A DNA stretch of 64,000 bases from Hydrogenovibrio sp. SC-1 (GCF_002848135.1 NZ_PKGB01000011.1:1-64000); one strand, 5' to 3'. Positions 44,220 through 54,753 are shown, counted from the first letter of the stretch. Numbers and translations: made by a program. The notes: a model not told the origin generated them from the letters alone.

Positions 44220-45518
44220 TTGTTTGTGCTCAACCTAGGCTATTTAAACAAAAGCAGACTCTCTGTGCGCTGGCTCCTGTATTTAAGCGTATGGATGTTG
44301 CCGATAAGCTTACAGGCGCAATCGCTGCCGACTGCTTTTGCTGAGCTCGAAAATGCTAGCTTATTACTACTCAACCCACAACAACAGCCTGTGATGATGA
44401 AAGATGCCGACAAGGCCATGATACCGGCCTCAACCACCAAATTAATTACGGCGTTTTTAGCACTAAAACAATGGGGGCCATCTCATCGATTTCATACCGA
44501 TTTTTACCTGAATCAATCATCACAGTCGTCACCTGTGCTAACGGTGAAAGGCTATGGAGATCCGTTTTTGGTTTCGGAAGAAATTGAACGGTTAGCTAAG
44601 CAATTAGCGGAGCGTCTAAAGTCTCAAGGCGTTGATCAAATTTCGCATTTGGCTTTGAATACCGATCACTTTAAAAGTCAGGTTATTTTGCCCGGTCGAT
44701 CTGCCTCTCAAAACCCTTATGATGCGATCCCCAGCGCTCTAGCCGCCAACTTTAATACCCTCAATATAAAGCGTCAGCAGGGCGTGTTGGTTTCTGCTGA
44801 ACCTCAAACACCATTAACACCGCTGGCAAAAAGTTGGGCCAGTCGTCCAGAGGCAGACTTATCACAAGGTCGTATCAATTTGGGGAGTGATTCAAAACGC
44901 TGTGAACAGTATTTCGCGGAGTTATTAAGCCTTTTTTTAACACAACAAGGCATTCGTATTGAACAGCCAGTGAAGTGGCGTTCTGGCATGGATGATGACG
45001 CTGAGTTGGTTTATCAGCATTTTAATCGTCTCACCTTAGCTGAAATGATTCAGCCAATGATGCGTTATTCAACCAACTTTATTGCCAATCAGTTGGTGTT
45101 GATGATGAGTGCGGAACGATATGGTGCCCCAGCAACGCCAGCAAAAGTGGCCAGATTATTACAAGCGGATTTGCAACACTATTTTGGTTGGCAGCATTTT
45201 TCGTTGGAAGATGGCGCAGGATTATCTCGGCAGAATCGTCTCAGTGCCAGGCAGCTAGTTACCTTATTAGAAGCGTTTAAACCTTGGCGACAGCTATTGC
45301 CTGAGGTGTTGCCGAACGTTTATGCGAAAAGTGGTACCTTGATTGGCGTGACGACCTTGGCGGGTTATATTGAAATCGCTGACCCTAAGGGGAAAACCCC
45401 TAACTGGGCACCTTTTGCTTTGCTGATTAATGAGTCGGCGTCTTATCGTGTTCGCAATCAAATTGCTCAGCGTTTAAAAGCGGCCTTAAACACCACAACC
45501 CTTGTTAGTGCGCCTTGA
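44220..45518 (+). CDS. dacB: PBP4-type D-Ala-D-Ala carboxypeptidase/endopeptidase
   Basis: 432 residues. An N-terminal hydrophobic segment (about 17-33) ends in LQAQS, a likely signal peptidase site. Penicillin-binding motifs are SxxK at Ser71-Lys74 (ASTTK), SxN in YSTNFIANQLV and KSG in YAKSGTLIG. PBP4 trims and opens peptidoglycan crosslinks in the periplasm. The start is a TTG at 44220 or GTG at 44226. AAAGGA is 4 bp from the first and 10 bp from the second, so the choice is open. Confidence 0.87.
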   Translation: MFVLNLGYLNKSRLSVRWLLYLSVWMLPISLQAQSLPTAFAELENASLLLLNPQQQPVMMKDADKAMIPASTTKLITAFLALKQWGPSHRFHTDFYLNQSSQSSPVLTVKGYGDPFLVSEEIERLAKQLAERLKSQGVDQISHLALNTDHFKSQVILPGRSASQNPYDAIPSALAANFNTLNIKRQQGVLVSAEPQTPLTPLAKSWASRPEADLSQGRINLGSDSKRCEQYFAELLSLFLTQQGIRIEQPVKWRSGMDDDAELVYQHFNRLTLAEMIQPMMRYSTNFIANQLVLMMSAERYGAPATPAKVARLLQADLQHYFGWQHFSLEDGAGLSRQNRLSARQLVTLLEAFKPWRQLLPEVLPNVYAKSGTLIGVTTLAGYIEIADPKGKTPNWAPFALLINESASYRVRNQIAQRLKAALNTTTLVSAP

Positions 45519-45541
45519 AATAAAATCCGCTTGCTTAATTC

Positions 45542-46195
45542 TCAATCAATTCCTAATAATTTATGCGTTTGCAAACTCAGTTGCCATTGCGGATGGTCAA
45601 GGCAATACCGAATAGCCGCTTGTTGATTGGCTTTTTGTTTAACTGGATCGGTTTCATCCATCGGCTGTAAATAAAAATATTTAAAATCGAGCTGTGCCAC
45701 TTTCTCAGGCAGTAGGTCGGTTTGCGGATAAACCAATTTTAATTCATCGCCAGAGGTCAATAATAAAGGTGCATTGGCTTTTGGGCTAACACAAATCCAA
45801 TCGAGTCCGGCTGGCGGGTTTAAAGTGCCATTGGTTTCAACCGCCACTTCAAAATGCTGTTGATGAAGATGGTTAATGAGGGTTTCATCAACTTGTAGCA
45901 AGGGTTCGCCGCCGGTTAGTACCACAAACGGATTTGACCAGGCCTGGTCGTTTTGGGTCGGCCAAAGCTGCAAAAGATGATTGACCAGTGATTCTGCTGT
46001 GGCAAAAACACCGCCATTTTGACCATCGGTGCCAACAAAGTCGGTATCGCAAAATTGGCAGGTGGCCATGGCGCGATCCGCCTCTTTGCCTGTCCATAAA
46101 TTACAGTGACTAAACCGGCAAAAAATGGCCGGGCGTCCGCTGTGCTTGCCTTCGCCTTGTAATGAATAGAAGGCTTCTTTAATGCGGTAATTCAT
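45542..46195 (-). CDS. queE: 7-carboxy-7-deazaguanine synthase QueE
   Basis: 217 residues of a radical-SAM enzyme of queuosine synthesis, converting carboxytetrahydropterin to 7-carboxy-7-deazaguanine. The iron-sulfur cysteines are spaced CX14CX2C (HCNLWTG then ATCQFCDTDF), as in the Burkholderia-type enzymes, instead of CX3CX2C. VLTGGEPLLQVD and VETNGT are the SAM-binding and substrate motifs. The ATG at 46195 has AAGGAT 6 bp upstream, so I prefer it to the TTG at 46216. A CCAGGCCTGG copy lies in the variable loop before the GGEP motif. Confidence 0.92.
   Translation of the reverse strand: MNYRIKEAFYSLQGEGKHSGRPAIFCRFSHCNLWTGKEADRAMATCQFCDTDFVGTDGQNGGVFATAESLVNHLLQLWPTQNDQAWSNPFVVLTGGEPLLQVDETLINHLHQQHFEVAVETNGTLNPPAGLDWICVSPKANAPLLLTSGDELKLVYPQTDLLPEKVAQLDFKYFYLQPMDETDPVKQKANQQAAIRYCLDHPQWQLSLQTHKLLGID
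45938..45947. repeat. CCAGGCCTGG palindrome (in queE)
   Basis: Exact copy, flanks GATTTGA and TCGTTTTGG. Encodes Asp-Gln-Ala-Trp. Confidence 0.9.
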
Positions 46196-46273
46196 GAGGA
46201 TCCTTGGGTGTATCAATTAGGGTAGAAAACAAAAGTTCATTGCAAAAATCCCAGGTGGATTGTCGCTATTTTG

Positions 46274-46303
46274 TATCATCGGAAAAATTTGAACTGCTAT
46301 AAT
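46274..46303 (+). promoter_or_regulatory. Probable leuCDB promoter
   Basis: An extended -10, TGC followed by TATAAT (46298-46303), lies 83 bp before the leuC ATG. The -35 region (TATCAT, 18 bp upstream) is weak. Between the promoter and leuC, GCGG...CCGC with an inner CCC/GGG pair could fold, but no leucine-rich leader peptide is seen. Confidence 0.5.
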
Positions 46304-46386
46304 ACCAAGCTACTTTGAATAAACGTCATTGCGGTTTTAATCCCCGAATAAAAGGGCCGCTTTAATAACAAGAGAGATTATATCAA

Positions 46387-47811
46387 ATGTCTGCTAAGAC
46401 CTTATACGATAAATTGTGGGACAGCCATGTGGTCAGACAAGAAGAAGATGGCACCGCGCTAATATATATTGACCGTCAATTATTGCATGAAGTCACCTCT
46501 CCTCAAGCCTTTGAAGGATTGAGGTTGGCAAATCGTAAACCTTGGCGCATTGATGCAAATCTCGCGACGCCCGATCATAATGTACCGACGACGGCTTATG
46601 ACTCGGTTGAAGATATTGTTGATCCGATTTCTCGTATTCAAGTGCAAACTCTAGATGCCAATGCACAAGAATTTGGCATTACCGAGTTTGGCATCGGCGA
46701 TATCCGCCAAGGGATTGTGCATGTAGTTGGCCCTGAAGAAGGAGTGACCTTACCTGGCACAACCTTGGTCTGTGGTGATTCTCATACCGCTACTCATGGT
46801 GCCTTAGGCGCTTTGGCGCATGGTGTCGGGACGTCCGAAGTAGAACATGTATTAGCAACACAATGTTTGATCCAAAAAAAGATGAAAAACATGTTGGTTA
46901 AGGTTGAAGGAACGCTTCAACCCGGTGTTGGTCCTAAAGATGTGGTGTTGGCCATTATTGGAAAGATTGGTACAGCTGGTGGAAATGGTCATGCGATTGA
47001 ATTTGGGGGTCAGGTGTTCCGAGACATGTCGATTGAAGGGCGAATGACGGTTTGTAATATGGCTATTGAAGCGGGTGCTCGAGTCGGATTGGTTGCTGTT
47101 GATGACAAAACCATCGACTATGTTAAGGGACGTCCGTTTGCGCCGAAAGGTGCTCAGTGGCAAGTCGCTGTAGCTGCTTGGCAGGACTTGAAATCGGATG
47201 AGAATGCTGAATTTGATAAAGTCATTGAATTGGATGGAGCGAGTATTGAGCCGCAAGTGTCTTGGGGCACTTCACCTGAAATGGTGTTGTCAGTCAATGG
47301 TCAAGTCCCCGATCCTAGTTTAGAAACGGATGCGGTTAAGGCTGATGGGATTCGTCGAGCGCTTTCTTACATGGGGCTTGAGGCGGGTATGGCTATCAGT
47401 GACATTCCGGTTGATTATATTTTTATTGGTTCTTGCACCAATTCTCGAATTGAAGATTTGCGTCAAGCAGCTGAAGTGTTAAAAGGGCAGAAAGTCGCTC
47501 CATCGGTTGAGCAGGCTTTGATCGTCCCTGGCTCAGGATTGGTTAAACAGCAAGCAGAGGCCGAAGGGTTGGATCAGATTTTTATTGAAGCGGGTTTTGA
47601 ATGGCGTAATCCAGGTTGTTCAATGTGTTTGGCAATGAATGCCGACCGTTTACCAAGTGGTAAACACTGTGCGTCAACCTCTAATCGTAATTTTGAAGGA
47701 CGTCAGGGCGCGGGTGGGCGAACCCATCTTGTCAGCCCACAAATGGCAGCGGCCGCAGCCATTGCAGGGCATTTTGTCGATGTGCGTCAATTGATTGGTT
47801 CAAACCAATAA
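46387..47811 (+). CDS. leuC: 3-isopropylmalate dehydratase large subunit
   Basis: 474 residues, aconitase family. Early motifs are [20 protein letters not shown] and [31 protein letters not shown]. The [4Fe-4S] cysteines are in GSCTNSR and in [11 protein letters not shown]. It converts 2- to 3-isopropylmalate in leucine synthesis, together with LeuD encoded 15 bp downstream. GAGAG precedes the ATG. Length is normal. Confidence 0.96.
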   Translation: MSAKTLYDKLWDSHVVRQEEDGTALIYIDRQLLHEVTSPQAFEGLRLANRKPWRIDANLATPDHNVPTTAYDSVEDIVDPISRIQVQTLDANAQEFGITEFGIGDIRQGIVHVVGPEEGVTLPGTTLVCGDSHTATHGALGALAHGVGTSEVEHVLATQCLIQKKMKNMLVKVEGTLQPGVGPKDVVLAIIGKIGTAGGNGHAIEFGGQVFRDMSIEGRMTVCNMAIEAGARVGLVAVDDKTIDYVKGRPFAPKGAQWQVAVAAWQDLKSDENAEFDKVIELDGASIEPQVSWGTSPEMVLSVNGQVPDPSLETDAVKADGIRRALSYMGLEAGMAISDIPVDYIFIGSCTNSRIEDLRQAAEVLKGQKVAPSVEQALIVPGSGLVKQQAEAEGLDQIFIEAGFEWRNPGCSMCLAMNADRLPSGKHCASTSNRNFEGRQGAGGRTHLVSPQMAAAAAIAGHFVDVRQLIGSNQ

Positions 47812-47826
47812 GGGATAAGATTAACA

Positions 47827-48471
47827 ATGGAAAAGTTTACAAAACTCACCGCGATAGTGGCTCCGATGGATCGAGCAAATGTGGATACCGACGCCATTAT
47901 TCCAAAACAATTTTTAAAGTCGATTAAACGGACTGGTTTTGGGGTTAATTTGTTTGATGAGTGGCGTTATGAAGATGTGGGTGAGCCAGGCAAGGATAAT
48001 AGCGCACGCCCGTTGCGCAAAGATTTTGTGCTGAATCAACCCCAATATCAAGGCGCAAAAATTTTATTGGCGCGTGAAAATTTTGGCTGTGGTTCCAGTC
48101 GTGAACATGCACCTTGGGCATTGAAAGATTATGGCTTTGATGTCATTATTGCACCAAGTTTTGCCGATATTTTCTTTAACAATAGTTTTAAAAATGGTAT
48201 TTTGCCAATAGTTTTAGATGCCGATGTGGTTTCGTCCTTATTTGATGAGGTGTTTGCAAACTCTGGGTATCAATTGACGGTAGATTTGGATTTACATCAA
48301 ATAATTAAGCCCTCTGGAGAAACCATTCAGTTTGAAGTTGATGCATTTCGTCGTCACTGTTTATTAAACGGTTTAGATGATATTGGTTTAACATTACAAC
48401 ATCAAAGTGAAATTGAAACTTTTGAAGCGGCACATAAAGCTAAAAATCCTTGGCTTTTTGCTGCAGAATAA
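47827..48471 (+). CDS. leuD: 3-isopropylmalate dehydratase small subunit
   Basis: 214 residues: [18 protein letters not shown] near the start, and the swivel-domain motif [23 protein letters not shown] with [16 protein letters not shown]. It forms the active dehydratase with LeuC. It lies 15 bp after leuC and 35 bp before leuB, in the order typical of Pseudomonas and relatives. Length is normal for the family. Confidence 0.96.
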   Translation: MEKFTKLTAIVAPMDRANVDTDAIIPKQFLKSIKRTGFGVNLFDEWRYEDVGEPGKDNSARPLRKDFVLNQPQYQGAKILLARENFGCGSSREHAPWALKDYGFDVIIAPSFADIFFNNSFKNGILPIVLDADVVSSLFDEVFANSGYQLTVDLDLHQIIKPSGETIQFEVDAFRRHCLLNGLDDIGLTLQHQSEIETFEAAHKAKNPWLFAAE

Positions 48472-48506
48472 CCCTTTTATAATTTTAAGAATAAAGAGAC
48501 GGATTG

Positions 48507-49577
48507 ATGACCCAACAGATTTTAATTTTGCCAGGTGATGGTATTGGCCCTGAAATTACAGCAGAAGCGGTTAAGGTTTTAACGGCATTACAAGCAGATG
48601 GTTTAGACATTGAAATGACCGAAGACCTTGTAGGCGGCGCAGCTTATGATGTGCATGGAGTGCCTTTGGCAGACGCGACCTTGGAAAAAGCAAAACAGGC
48701 CGATGCGATTTTATTAGGGGCAGTTGGGGGTTATCAGTGGGAATCTTTAGATATTTCTGTTCGCCCTGAAAAGGGATTACTAGCCTTGCGCTCAAATTTG
48801 GAATTGTTTGCCAATTTACGTCCTGCTTATTTGTTTCCGCAACTTGCCGATGCTTCAACGTTAAAACCTGAAGTGGTCGCGGGATTGGATATTTTGATTG
48901 TGCGTGAGCTAACTGGTGGTATTTATTTTGGGCAACCGAGAGGCATTCGTCAGCTCGATAATGGTGAACGTCAAGGGTTTAATACCTATGTCTATACTGA
49001 ATCTGAGATCAAACGCATTGCACATGTGGCGTTTGATGCGGCCATGAAACGTAATAAACGTTTGTGCTCAGTTGATAAGGCGAATGTATTGGAAGTGACT
49101 GAGCTTTGGCGCGAACTGGTTGATGAGGTTGCGAAAGACTATCCTGAGGTTGAAGTTCAACACATGTATGTTGATAATGCGGCTATGCAGTTGGTCTTAA
49201 ATCCAAAGCAATTTGATGTGATGGTGACGGGCAATATGTTTGGTGATATTTTGTCAGATGAAGCCTCTATGTTGACTGGATCGATTGGTATGTTAGCGTC
49301 CGCCTCACTAGATGCCAATAATAAAGGGATGTATGAACCTAGTCATGGCTCGGCTCCAGATATTGCTGGACAAAATATTGCCAACCCGCTGGCCACCATC
49401 TTATCAGCGGCCATGATGTTACGATATAGTTTAGGTCGTGAGGACTTGGCAGTTCGCATTGAAAGTGCGGTCAGTCGTGTATTGGATAAAGGCCTTAGAA
49501 CAGGGGATATCTGGTCTGAAGGTATGCAAAAGGTGTCCACCTCTGAAATCGGATCAGCGGTTGTTGCTGAGCTATAA
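48507..49577 (+). CDS. leuB: 3-isopropylmalate dehydrogenase
   Basis: 356 residues: [11 protein letters not shown] at the N-terminus, [28 protein letters not shown], the metal-binding [20 protein letters not shown] and the NAD-binding [20 protein letters not shown]. It oxidises and decarboxylates 3-isopropylmalate to the leucine precursor. I use the ATG at 48507. An upstream TTG in frame is one codon earlier. GAGACGG lies just before it. Confidence 0.95.
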   Translation: MTQQILILPGDGIGPEITAEAVKVLTALQADGLDIEMTEDLVGGAAYDVHGVPLADATLEKAKQADAILLGAVGGYQWESLDISVRPEKGLLALRSNLELFANLRPAYLFPQLADASTLKPEVVAGLDILIVRELTGGIYFGQPRGIRQLDNGERQGFNTYVYTESEIKRIAHVAFDAAMKRNKRLCSVDKANVLEVTELWRELVDEVAKDYPEVEVQHMYVDNAAMQLVLNPKQFDVMVTGNMFGDILSDEASMLTGSIGMLASASLDANNKGMYEPSHGSAPDIAGQNIANPLATILSAAMMLRYSLGREDLAVRIESAVSRVLDKGLRTGDIWSEGMQKVSTSEIGSAVVAEL

Positions 49578-49614
49578 GTGCAGTTGATTAAAGTCTAATG
49601 AGAAGCCTTCAAAA

Positions 49615-50577
49615 GTGCCACATCGAATGAAAAATCACTTTACCATTACCATTAGTGATGTTCATGGTTCACGCCATTTTTCATTTAAACAATTTATGCG
49701 CAAGTTTGCATTGTTTGTGGTGCTGTTTATCATTTTGATGTTAGCCAGTTCTGCGGTGATTATTTGGTGGTTGAATCAAGAAATTGTTGCGATTGAAAAC
49801 AATCGAATTTCAGCACAAGCCGAATACAACGAGGTGTTGGAAAAACGGGAACAGGCCTATTATCTTCTCGAAAAAGAGAAACATAAAATTCAGGAAGAAC
49901 TGGATACCAAGTCCAAACAAATCCAATTCTTAGATCAAACGTTAAAGGGTCTTGAAGACTTAATTGGCGTTGAGTCAGATGAAGATGCTTTGGTGTTGGA
50001 TCGGGTCAAAATTGCCCAGTTAACCACACTGGAAAAGCAGGTGATGTTAGAAGATATTCCAAACGATCGACCTGTTAAAACCTTTAAAGGGGTCAGTAGT
50101 AGCTATGGATGGCGAACTCACCCTGTAAAAGGCTCTAGAGAGTTCCATCGCGGGATTGACTATCGTGGGAAATATGGTGATGGTGTTATTGCAACCGCAA
50201 ATGGTACAGTTGAGTATGCTGGCTATCACAAACGAAGTGGCTATGGACGTTTGGTAATTATTTCGCATGACTATGGTTTTAAAACACTCTACGGTCATAT
50301 GAGTAAATTACATGTCAAAACTGGACAAGTCATTAAGAAAGGCACTTTAATTGGTGAAATCGGTTCTTCCGGACTTTCTTCTGGTCCACACTTGCATTAT
50401 GAAATAAGTTTTGTTCAACGGAAATTAAATCCAGTCGCTTTCATCAACTGGAATTTAAAAAATTATGATGGAATTTTTAAAGAGGTAAAAGGGGTGCCAT
50501 GGGGATCTTTAAGTCAAATGATTCAAGAACGCGTGAAGCGGGTGGAAAAACAATTATTGCTCCGGGATGTAAAATAA
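49615..50577 (+). CDS. M23-family peptidoglycan endopeptidase, membrane-anchored
   Basis: 320 residues. A short basic start, one membrane helix (about 30-52), a coiled coil (about 55-115, rich in Glu/Lys) and a LytM-type peptidase domain (about 160-275): HRGIDYRGKYG, YGRLVIISHDYGF, YGHMSKL and GPHLHYEISF carry the zinc ligands. It should cut peptide crosslinks in the periplasm. The next gene, a bactofilin, overlaps it by 79 bp. M23 plus bactofilin pairs shape cells in other proteobacteria (for example the Helicobacter Csd proteins with CcmA). Start is GTG 49615 or ATG 49627. Confidence 0.88.
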   Translation: MPHRMKNHFTITISDVHGSRHFSFKQFMRKFALFVVLFIILMLASSAVIIWWLNQEIVAIENNRISAQAEYNEVLEKREQAYYLLEKEKHKIQEELDTKSKQIQFLDQTLKGLEDLIGVESDEDALVLDRVKIAQLTTLEKQVMLEDIPNDRPVKTFKGVSSSYGWRTHPVKGSREFHRGIDYRGKYGDGVIATANGTVEYAGYHKRSGYGRLVIISHDYGFKTLYGHMSKLHVKTGQVIKKGTLIGEIGSSGLSSGPHLHYEISFVQRKLNPVAFINWNLKNYDGIFKEVKGVPWGSLSQMIQERVKRVEKQLLLRDVK

Positions 50578-51020
50578 TTGGTGAAATCAAGGGCCTAGAT
50601 GGCACTTTACATATCGATGGTTGCGTTGAAGGCATTGTTGAAACCGATTACGATGTTTCGATTGGGAATGAAGGTTCTGTTACCGGGTTAGTCAAAGCTA
50701 AAACGATTGTTGTCAGTGGTGCCCTTGAAGGTAAAGTCGCTTGCGAAAGCATTGATATTTTGTCTACAGGGAAAGTCCTGGGAGAGGTCATCTGTGGTGA
50801 AATGATGATCGAGTCAGGCGGCCGATTTATCGGTGAAAGCCGTGAATTAACAGAAGGCGGCCTAGTGGTCAGCTTCCCTGAAATTGAGAAACAAAGAAAT
50901 ACACCTCAAGCCATTTCAGAATTTTTACAAAGACTTGAAAAATCACATGTGACTTCGACAAACGAAAATAAATCTGATGTTGCTGCACAGTCTGATGAAA
51001 AGCAAAAGGAATCAAAATGA
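50499..51020 (+). CDS. Bactofilin
   Basis: 173 residues. The DUF583 beta-helix core (about 15-115) begins TIIAPGCKIIGEIKGLDGTLHIDGCVEG and repeats every 17-18 residues, with GSVTGLVKAKTIVVSGALEGKV as later rungs. A flexible charged tail follows. Bactofilins polymerise without nucleotide into membrane-associated filaments that position cell-wall enzymes. It starts inside the M23 gene (79-bp overlap, AAAAGGGGTG before the ATG) and overlaps asd by 4 bp (ATGA), so all three are translationally coupled. Confidence 0.9.
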   Translation: MGIFKSNDSRTREAGGKTIIAPGCKIIGEIKGLDGTLHIDGCVEGIVETDYDVSIGNEGSVTGLVKAKTIVVSGALEGKVACESIDILSTGKVLGEVICGEMMIESGGRFIGESRELTEGGLVVSFPEIEKQRNTPQAISEFLQRLEKSHVTSTNENKSDVAAQSDEKQKESK

Positions 51021-52039
51021 CAAAACAGTATGATATTGCCGTCGTCGGTGCAACTGGTGCCGTTGGAGAAACTATTTTAAAAGTTCTAGAAGAAAGAAAC
51101 TTTCCTGTTGGCAATCTGCACCTGTTAGCCAGTAGTCGATCTGCTGGAAAAAAACTCGAGTTTAAAGGTCATTGGATTGAAATTGAAGATTTGGCGACGT
51201 TTGATTTTTCAAAAGTTCAAATTGGTCTTTTCTCACCAGGCGCAAGTATTTCTAGAGAATATGCCCCTAAGGCTGCGGCAGCTGGGTGTATTGTGGTGGA
51301 CAATACTTCTGAATTTCGTTACGACGATGATATCCCTTTAGTGGTGCCTGAAGTCAATCCAGATGCGGTGATTGGTTATAAGAACAGAGGCATTATCGCT
51401 AACCCGAATTGTTCAACCATTCAAATGTTGGTGGCTTTAAAACCGATTCAAGATGCAGTGGGTATTAGCCGTATTAATGTGTGTACCTATCAGGCTGTTT
51501 CAGGATCTGGTAAGGAAGCGATTGAAGAGTTGGCAACTCAAACAGCCAATTTACTCAATATGAAATCCGTTGAATGCAATGTTTACCCTAAGCAAATTGC
51601 TTTTAACTGTATCCCGCAAATTGATGTTTTCCAAGAAAATGGCTATACCAAAGAAGAAATGAAAATGGTTTGGGAAACGAATAAAATTATGGAAGATGAC
51701 ACGATTAAGGTGAACCCTACCGCTGTCAGAGTTCCCGTTTTTTATGGTCATAGCGAAGCGATTCATATCGAAACCAAACAAAAAATAACGGCTGAAGAAG
51801 CTAAGGCGTTGTTTAAGAAAACAGAAGGCATCGTCTTAATTGATGAGCACCAGGATGGCGGTTATCCGACAGCAGTGACTGATGCAGCCGATACCAATCC
51901 GGTGTATGTTGGGCGAATTCGAGAAGACATCTCTTTTGAAAATGGCTTGAACCTATGGGTTGTGGCCGATAATGTGCGTAAAGGGGCAGCTACCAATACG
52001 GTGCAAATTGCCGAGCTGTTAATTCAAAACCACATTTAA
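51017..52039 (+). CDS. asd: Aspartate-semialdehyde dehydrogenase
   Basis: 340 residues: VVGATGAVGETILKVLEERNFP at the N-terminus, the catalytic cysteine in IANPNCSTIQML, GSGKEAIEEL and the C-terminal VADNVRKGAATNTVQIAE. It makes aspartate semialdehyde for lysine, methionine and threonine, and for the diaminopimelate of the wall. Its ATG overlaps the bactofilin stop. It follows leuB at a short distance, as in Pseudomonas, but without fimV between asd and truA, which is only 4 bp away. Confidence 0.96.
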   Translation: MTKQYDIAVVGATGAVGETILKVLEERNFPVGNLHLLASSRSAGKKLEFKGHWIEIEDLATFDFSKVQIGLFSPGASISREYAPKAAAAGCIVVDNTSEFRYDDDIPLVVPEVNPDAVIGYKNRGIIANPNCSTIQMLVALKPIQDAVGISRINVCTYQAVSGSGKEAIEELATQTANLLNMKSVECNVYPKQIAFNCIPQIDVFQENGYTKEEMKMVWETNKIMEDDTIKVNPTAVRVPVFYGHSEAIHIETKQKITAEEAKALFKKTEGIVLIDEHQDGGYPTAVTDAADTNPVYVGRIREDISFENGLNLWVVADNVRKGAATNTVQIAELLIQNHI

Positions 52040-52043
52040 GCGG

Positions 52044-52844
52044 ATGCCATCAAAATTTGCGATTGGTATTGAATACCAAGGAACGGCTTATTGTGGCTGG
52101 CAATTCCAACAACATTGCATTTCAGTTCAGCAAGAATTGGAACAGGCATTATCGAATATAGCGAATGAGCCGATCAGTTTGCATTGTGCGGGTCGGACTG
52201 ATACCGGTGTTCATGCCATTGGCCAAGTGGCACATTTTTGCAGTCACTCGCAACGGCCTATTCGGGCTTGGGTTCAAGGCGTTAATACCCAATTACCGCA
52301 AGATATTCGGGTGACTTGGGCGGTACCCGTTGCCGAGGATTTTCATGCTCGGTTTTCCGCTCAGGCGCGGCAGTATCGTTATGTGATTTTCAATCGCCCC
52401 GTTCATTCGGCCATCCTAGCCAACCGCGTTACATGGGAAGGGCGACCACTGAATGAACAGCAAATGCATTTGGCAGCACAGGCGTTGGTCGGTGAACAGG
52501 ATTTTTCCGCGTTCCGAGCTGCAGGTTGTCAAGCAGCACATGCGCGACGTCAGGTTCAATCTATTTCGGTCACGCGCCAACAGGATTTTGTATTTGTCGA
52601 TATTCAAGCAAATGCTTTTTTACATCACATGGTACGCAATATTGTTGGCAGCTTAATGGTTGTTGGCCGAGCGGAGAAATCGGCAGATTGGATAGCTGAT
52701 TTATTATCGAAAGGCGATCGAACACAAGCGGGGGTCACGGCACCTGCAGCAGGGCTATATTTTGTTAATGCCATTTATCCAGCAGAATTTAAGATTCCAC
52801 AACAATCACTCAATCGTTTGTTATGGCAAGGATCAGATTTATAA
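52044..52844 (+). CDS. truA: tRNA pseudouridine synthase A
   Basis: 266 residues: IEYQGTAYCGWQFQQ, the catalytic aspartate in CAGRTDTGVHAIGQV, and the C-terminal FLHHMVRNIVGSLMVVGRAEKS motif. It makes pseudouridines 38-40 in the tRNA anticodon arm. The ATG is 4 bp after asd, and its TAA overlaps the trpF ATG (TAATG). Confidence 0.95.
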   Translation: MPSKFAIGIEYQGTAYCGWQFQQHCISVQQELEQALSNIANEPISLHCAGRTDTGVHAIGQVAHFCSHSQRPIRAWVQGVNTQLPQDIRVTWAVPVAEDFHARFSAQARQYRYVIFNRPVHSAILANRVTWEGRPLNEQQMHLAAQALVGEQDFSAFRAAGCQAAHARRQVQSISVTRQQDFVFVDIQANAFLHHMVRNIVGSLMVVGRAEKSADWIADLLSKGDRTQAGVTAPAAGLYFVNAIYPAEFKIPQQSLNRLLWQGSDL

Positions 52845-53473
52845 TGCACAGAACGCGTGTCAAAATTTGCGGTATTACCTCCACTGAAGATGGTTTAAGT
52901 GCCGCTCGATTGGGAGCTGATGCATTAGGGTTCGTTTTTTATGAAAAGAGTCCTCGGGCTGTCAAAGTTGACCAGGCCTGGGACATTTTTCGTGTTTTGC
53001 CTCCGTTTATTACTCGGACAGGGTTATTTGTAAACCCCAGTTCTGATGCAGTGCAACAGGCCATTGAGACCTTAGGTATTGACCTGTTGCAATTTCATGG
53101 ACAGGAGTCGGCAGCCTTTTGTGAACAATTTGATCGACCCTATATTAAAGCTGTTGCGATGCAGGCCGAGACCGATTTGAGCCATTTGGCTCATCAGTTT
53201 TCGGATAGCCAAGGGTTGCTTTTGGATACCTACAAAAAAGGGGTTGCGGGCGGAACAGGCGAAGTTTTTAATTGGGACTGGGTGACCCCTGAAAAACGCA
53301 CTGAGATTTCCTTGCCCATTATTCTTGCAGGCGGATTAACTGCAGACAATGTTGCTCAGGCAATTGATCGGGTTCAACCTTGGGCGGTTGATGTCAGTGG
53401 CGGTGTTGAACAACACCCAGGTAAAAAGTCGGCTGTAAAAATAGCGGCATTTATTAATCAAACCTTTAAGTAA
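52844..53473 (+). CDS. trpF: Phosphoribosylanthranilate isomerase
   Basis: 209 residues: VKICGITSTEDGLSAARLGADALGFVFYEKSPR, then LQFHGQES, LLDTYKKGVAGGTGEVFNW, and ILAGGLTADNV near the end. It catalyses the third step of tryptophan synthesis. I take the ATG at 52844, which overlaps the truA stop, over the one at 52823. A CCAGGCCTGG copy encodes DQAW in helix 2. The truA-trpF linkage is common in Pseudomonas. Confidence 0.94.
   Translation: MHRTRVKICGITSTEDGLSAARLGADALGFVFYEKSPRAVKVDQAWDIFRVLPPFITRTGLFVNPSSDAVQQAIETLGIDLLQFHGQESAAFCEQFDRPYIKAVAMQAETDLSHLAHQFSDSQGLLLDTYKKGVAGGTGEVFNWDWVTPEKRTEISLPIILAGGLTADNVAQAIDRVQPWAVDVSGGVEQHPGKKSAVKIAAFINQTFK
52972..52981. repeat. CCAGGCCTGG palindrome (in trpF)
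   Basis: Exact copy, flanks GTTGA and GACATTTTT. Encodes Val-Asp-Gln-Ala-Trp. Confidence 0.9.
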
Positions 53474-53546
53474 AACAGATGATGCTCAAATTTACTATAG
53501 CATCAGGATTGAGGTTACTACAACGATTTAAAATAATAGGATGAGT

Positions 53547-54752
53547 ATGAGTACAGATTATTCGCAATACCCGGATATTCACGGTCACTTTGGTATCTAT
53601 GGAGGCATTTTTGCGCCTGAGACCTTGATGTCGGCGTTAGAAACCTTGAATAAACAGTATAACCAGCTAAAGGATGATGCTGATTTTCTTGCAGAATTGA
53701 CTCAAGATTTTCAAGATTATGTGGGTCGCCCCAGCCCTTTATATTTTGCCAAACGTTGGTCCGAGTCTTTAGGCGGTGCCAAAATTTACTTAAAACGAGA
53801 AGACTTAAATCATACGGGTGCGCATAAAATCAATAATACCATTGGTCAAGCGCTATTGGCGAAACGACTTGGCAAAACCCGTATTATTGCCGAAACGGGT
53901 GCAGGGCAGCACGGCGTTGCCAGTGCAACGGTTGCTGCGCGTTTAGGCTTGGAATGTGTGGTTTATATGGGGGCTGAAGATGTGGTTCGTCAAGCACCAA
54001 ATGTCGCTCGAATGAAAATGTTGGGGGCTGAAGTCGTTGCCGTGGAATCCGGTACGCGGACCTTGAAAGATGCTCTTAATGAAGCCATGCGAGACTGGGT
54101 GACCAATGTTGATGATACTTTCTATATTATTGGCACGGTTGCCGGTCCCCATCCTTATCCAGCGATGGTAAGGGATTTTCAAGCTATTATTGGACGTGAA
54201 GCTAAGCTGCAACATCTTGAAAAAGAAGGGAAACTCCCTGATGCTTTGATTGCTTGTGTCGGTGGCGGCTCCAATGCGATTGGCCTGTTTTATGATTTTT
54301 TACCAGATGAGGCTGTTCAGATTTTTGGAGTGGAAGCCGCCGGTCATGGATTGGAGACAGGTCAACATGCAGCGCCTTTATGCCAAGGTCGGATAGGTGT
54401 GCTTCATGGGAATCGAACTTATTTAATCGGAGATAAAAATGGCCAGATTACGCCGACTCACTCCATTTCAGCTGGGTTAGATTATCCTGGCGTTGGTCCA
54501 GAGCATGCTTGGTTAAAAGATATTGGCCGCGTTAATTATGTTGCCATTAATGATGATGAAGCCATGCAAGGATGTCGCGACTTAACTCGAATGGAAGGGA
54601 TTATTCCAGCATTGGAAAGTAGTCATGCATTGGCCTATGCCACTAAATTGGCACCGACCTTGTCACCTGATCAATCGATTATTGTTAATCTATCGGGTCG
54701 CGGAGATAAGGATATGAATACCATTGCAAAAATCGAAGGGTTTGAATTTTAA
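53547..54752 (+). CDS. trpB: Tryptophan synthase beta subunit
   Basis: 401 residues: [14 protein letters not shown] at the start, the PLP lysine in [40 protein letters not shown] and the C-terminal [11 protein letters not shown]. It joins indole and serine. The AGGA at 53538 fits the ATG at 53547 better than the one at 53541. In the 73-bp gap after trpF a 7-bp stem (TGATGCT, AGCATCA) occurs at 53480-53505 without a T-tract. Confidence 0.96.
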   Translation: MSTDYSQYPDIHGHFGIYGGIFAPETLMSALETLNKQYNQLKDDADFLAELTQDFQDYVGRPSPLYFAKRWSESLGGAKIYLKREDLNHTGAHKINNTIGQALLAKRLGKTRIIAETGAGQHGVASATVAARLGLECVVYMGAEDVVRQAPNVARMKMLGAEVVAVESGTRTLKDALNEAMRDWVTNVDDTFYIIGTVAGPHPYPAMVRDFQAIIGREAKLQHLEKEGKLPDALIACVGGGSNAIGLFYDFLPDEAVQIFGVEAAGHGLETGQHAAPLCQGRIGVLHGNRTYLIGDKNGQITPTHSISAGLDYPGVGPEHAWLKDIGRVNYVAINDDEAMQGCRDLTRMEGIIPALESSHALAYATKLAPTLSPDQSIIVNLSGRGDKDMNTIAKIEGFEF

Positions 54753-54753
54753 C

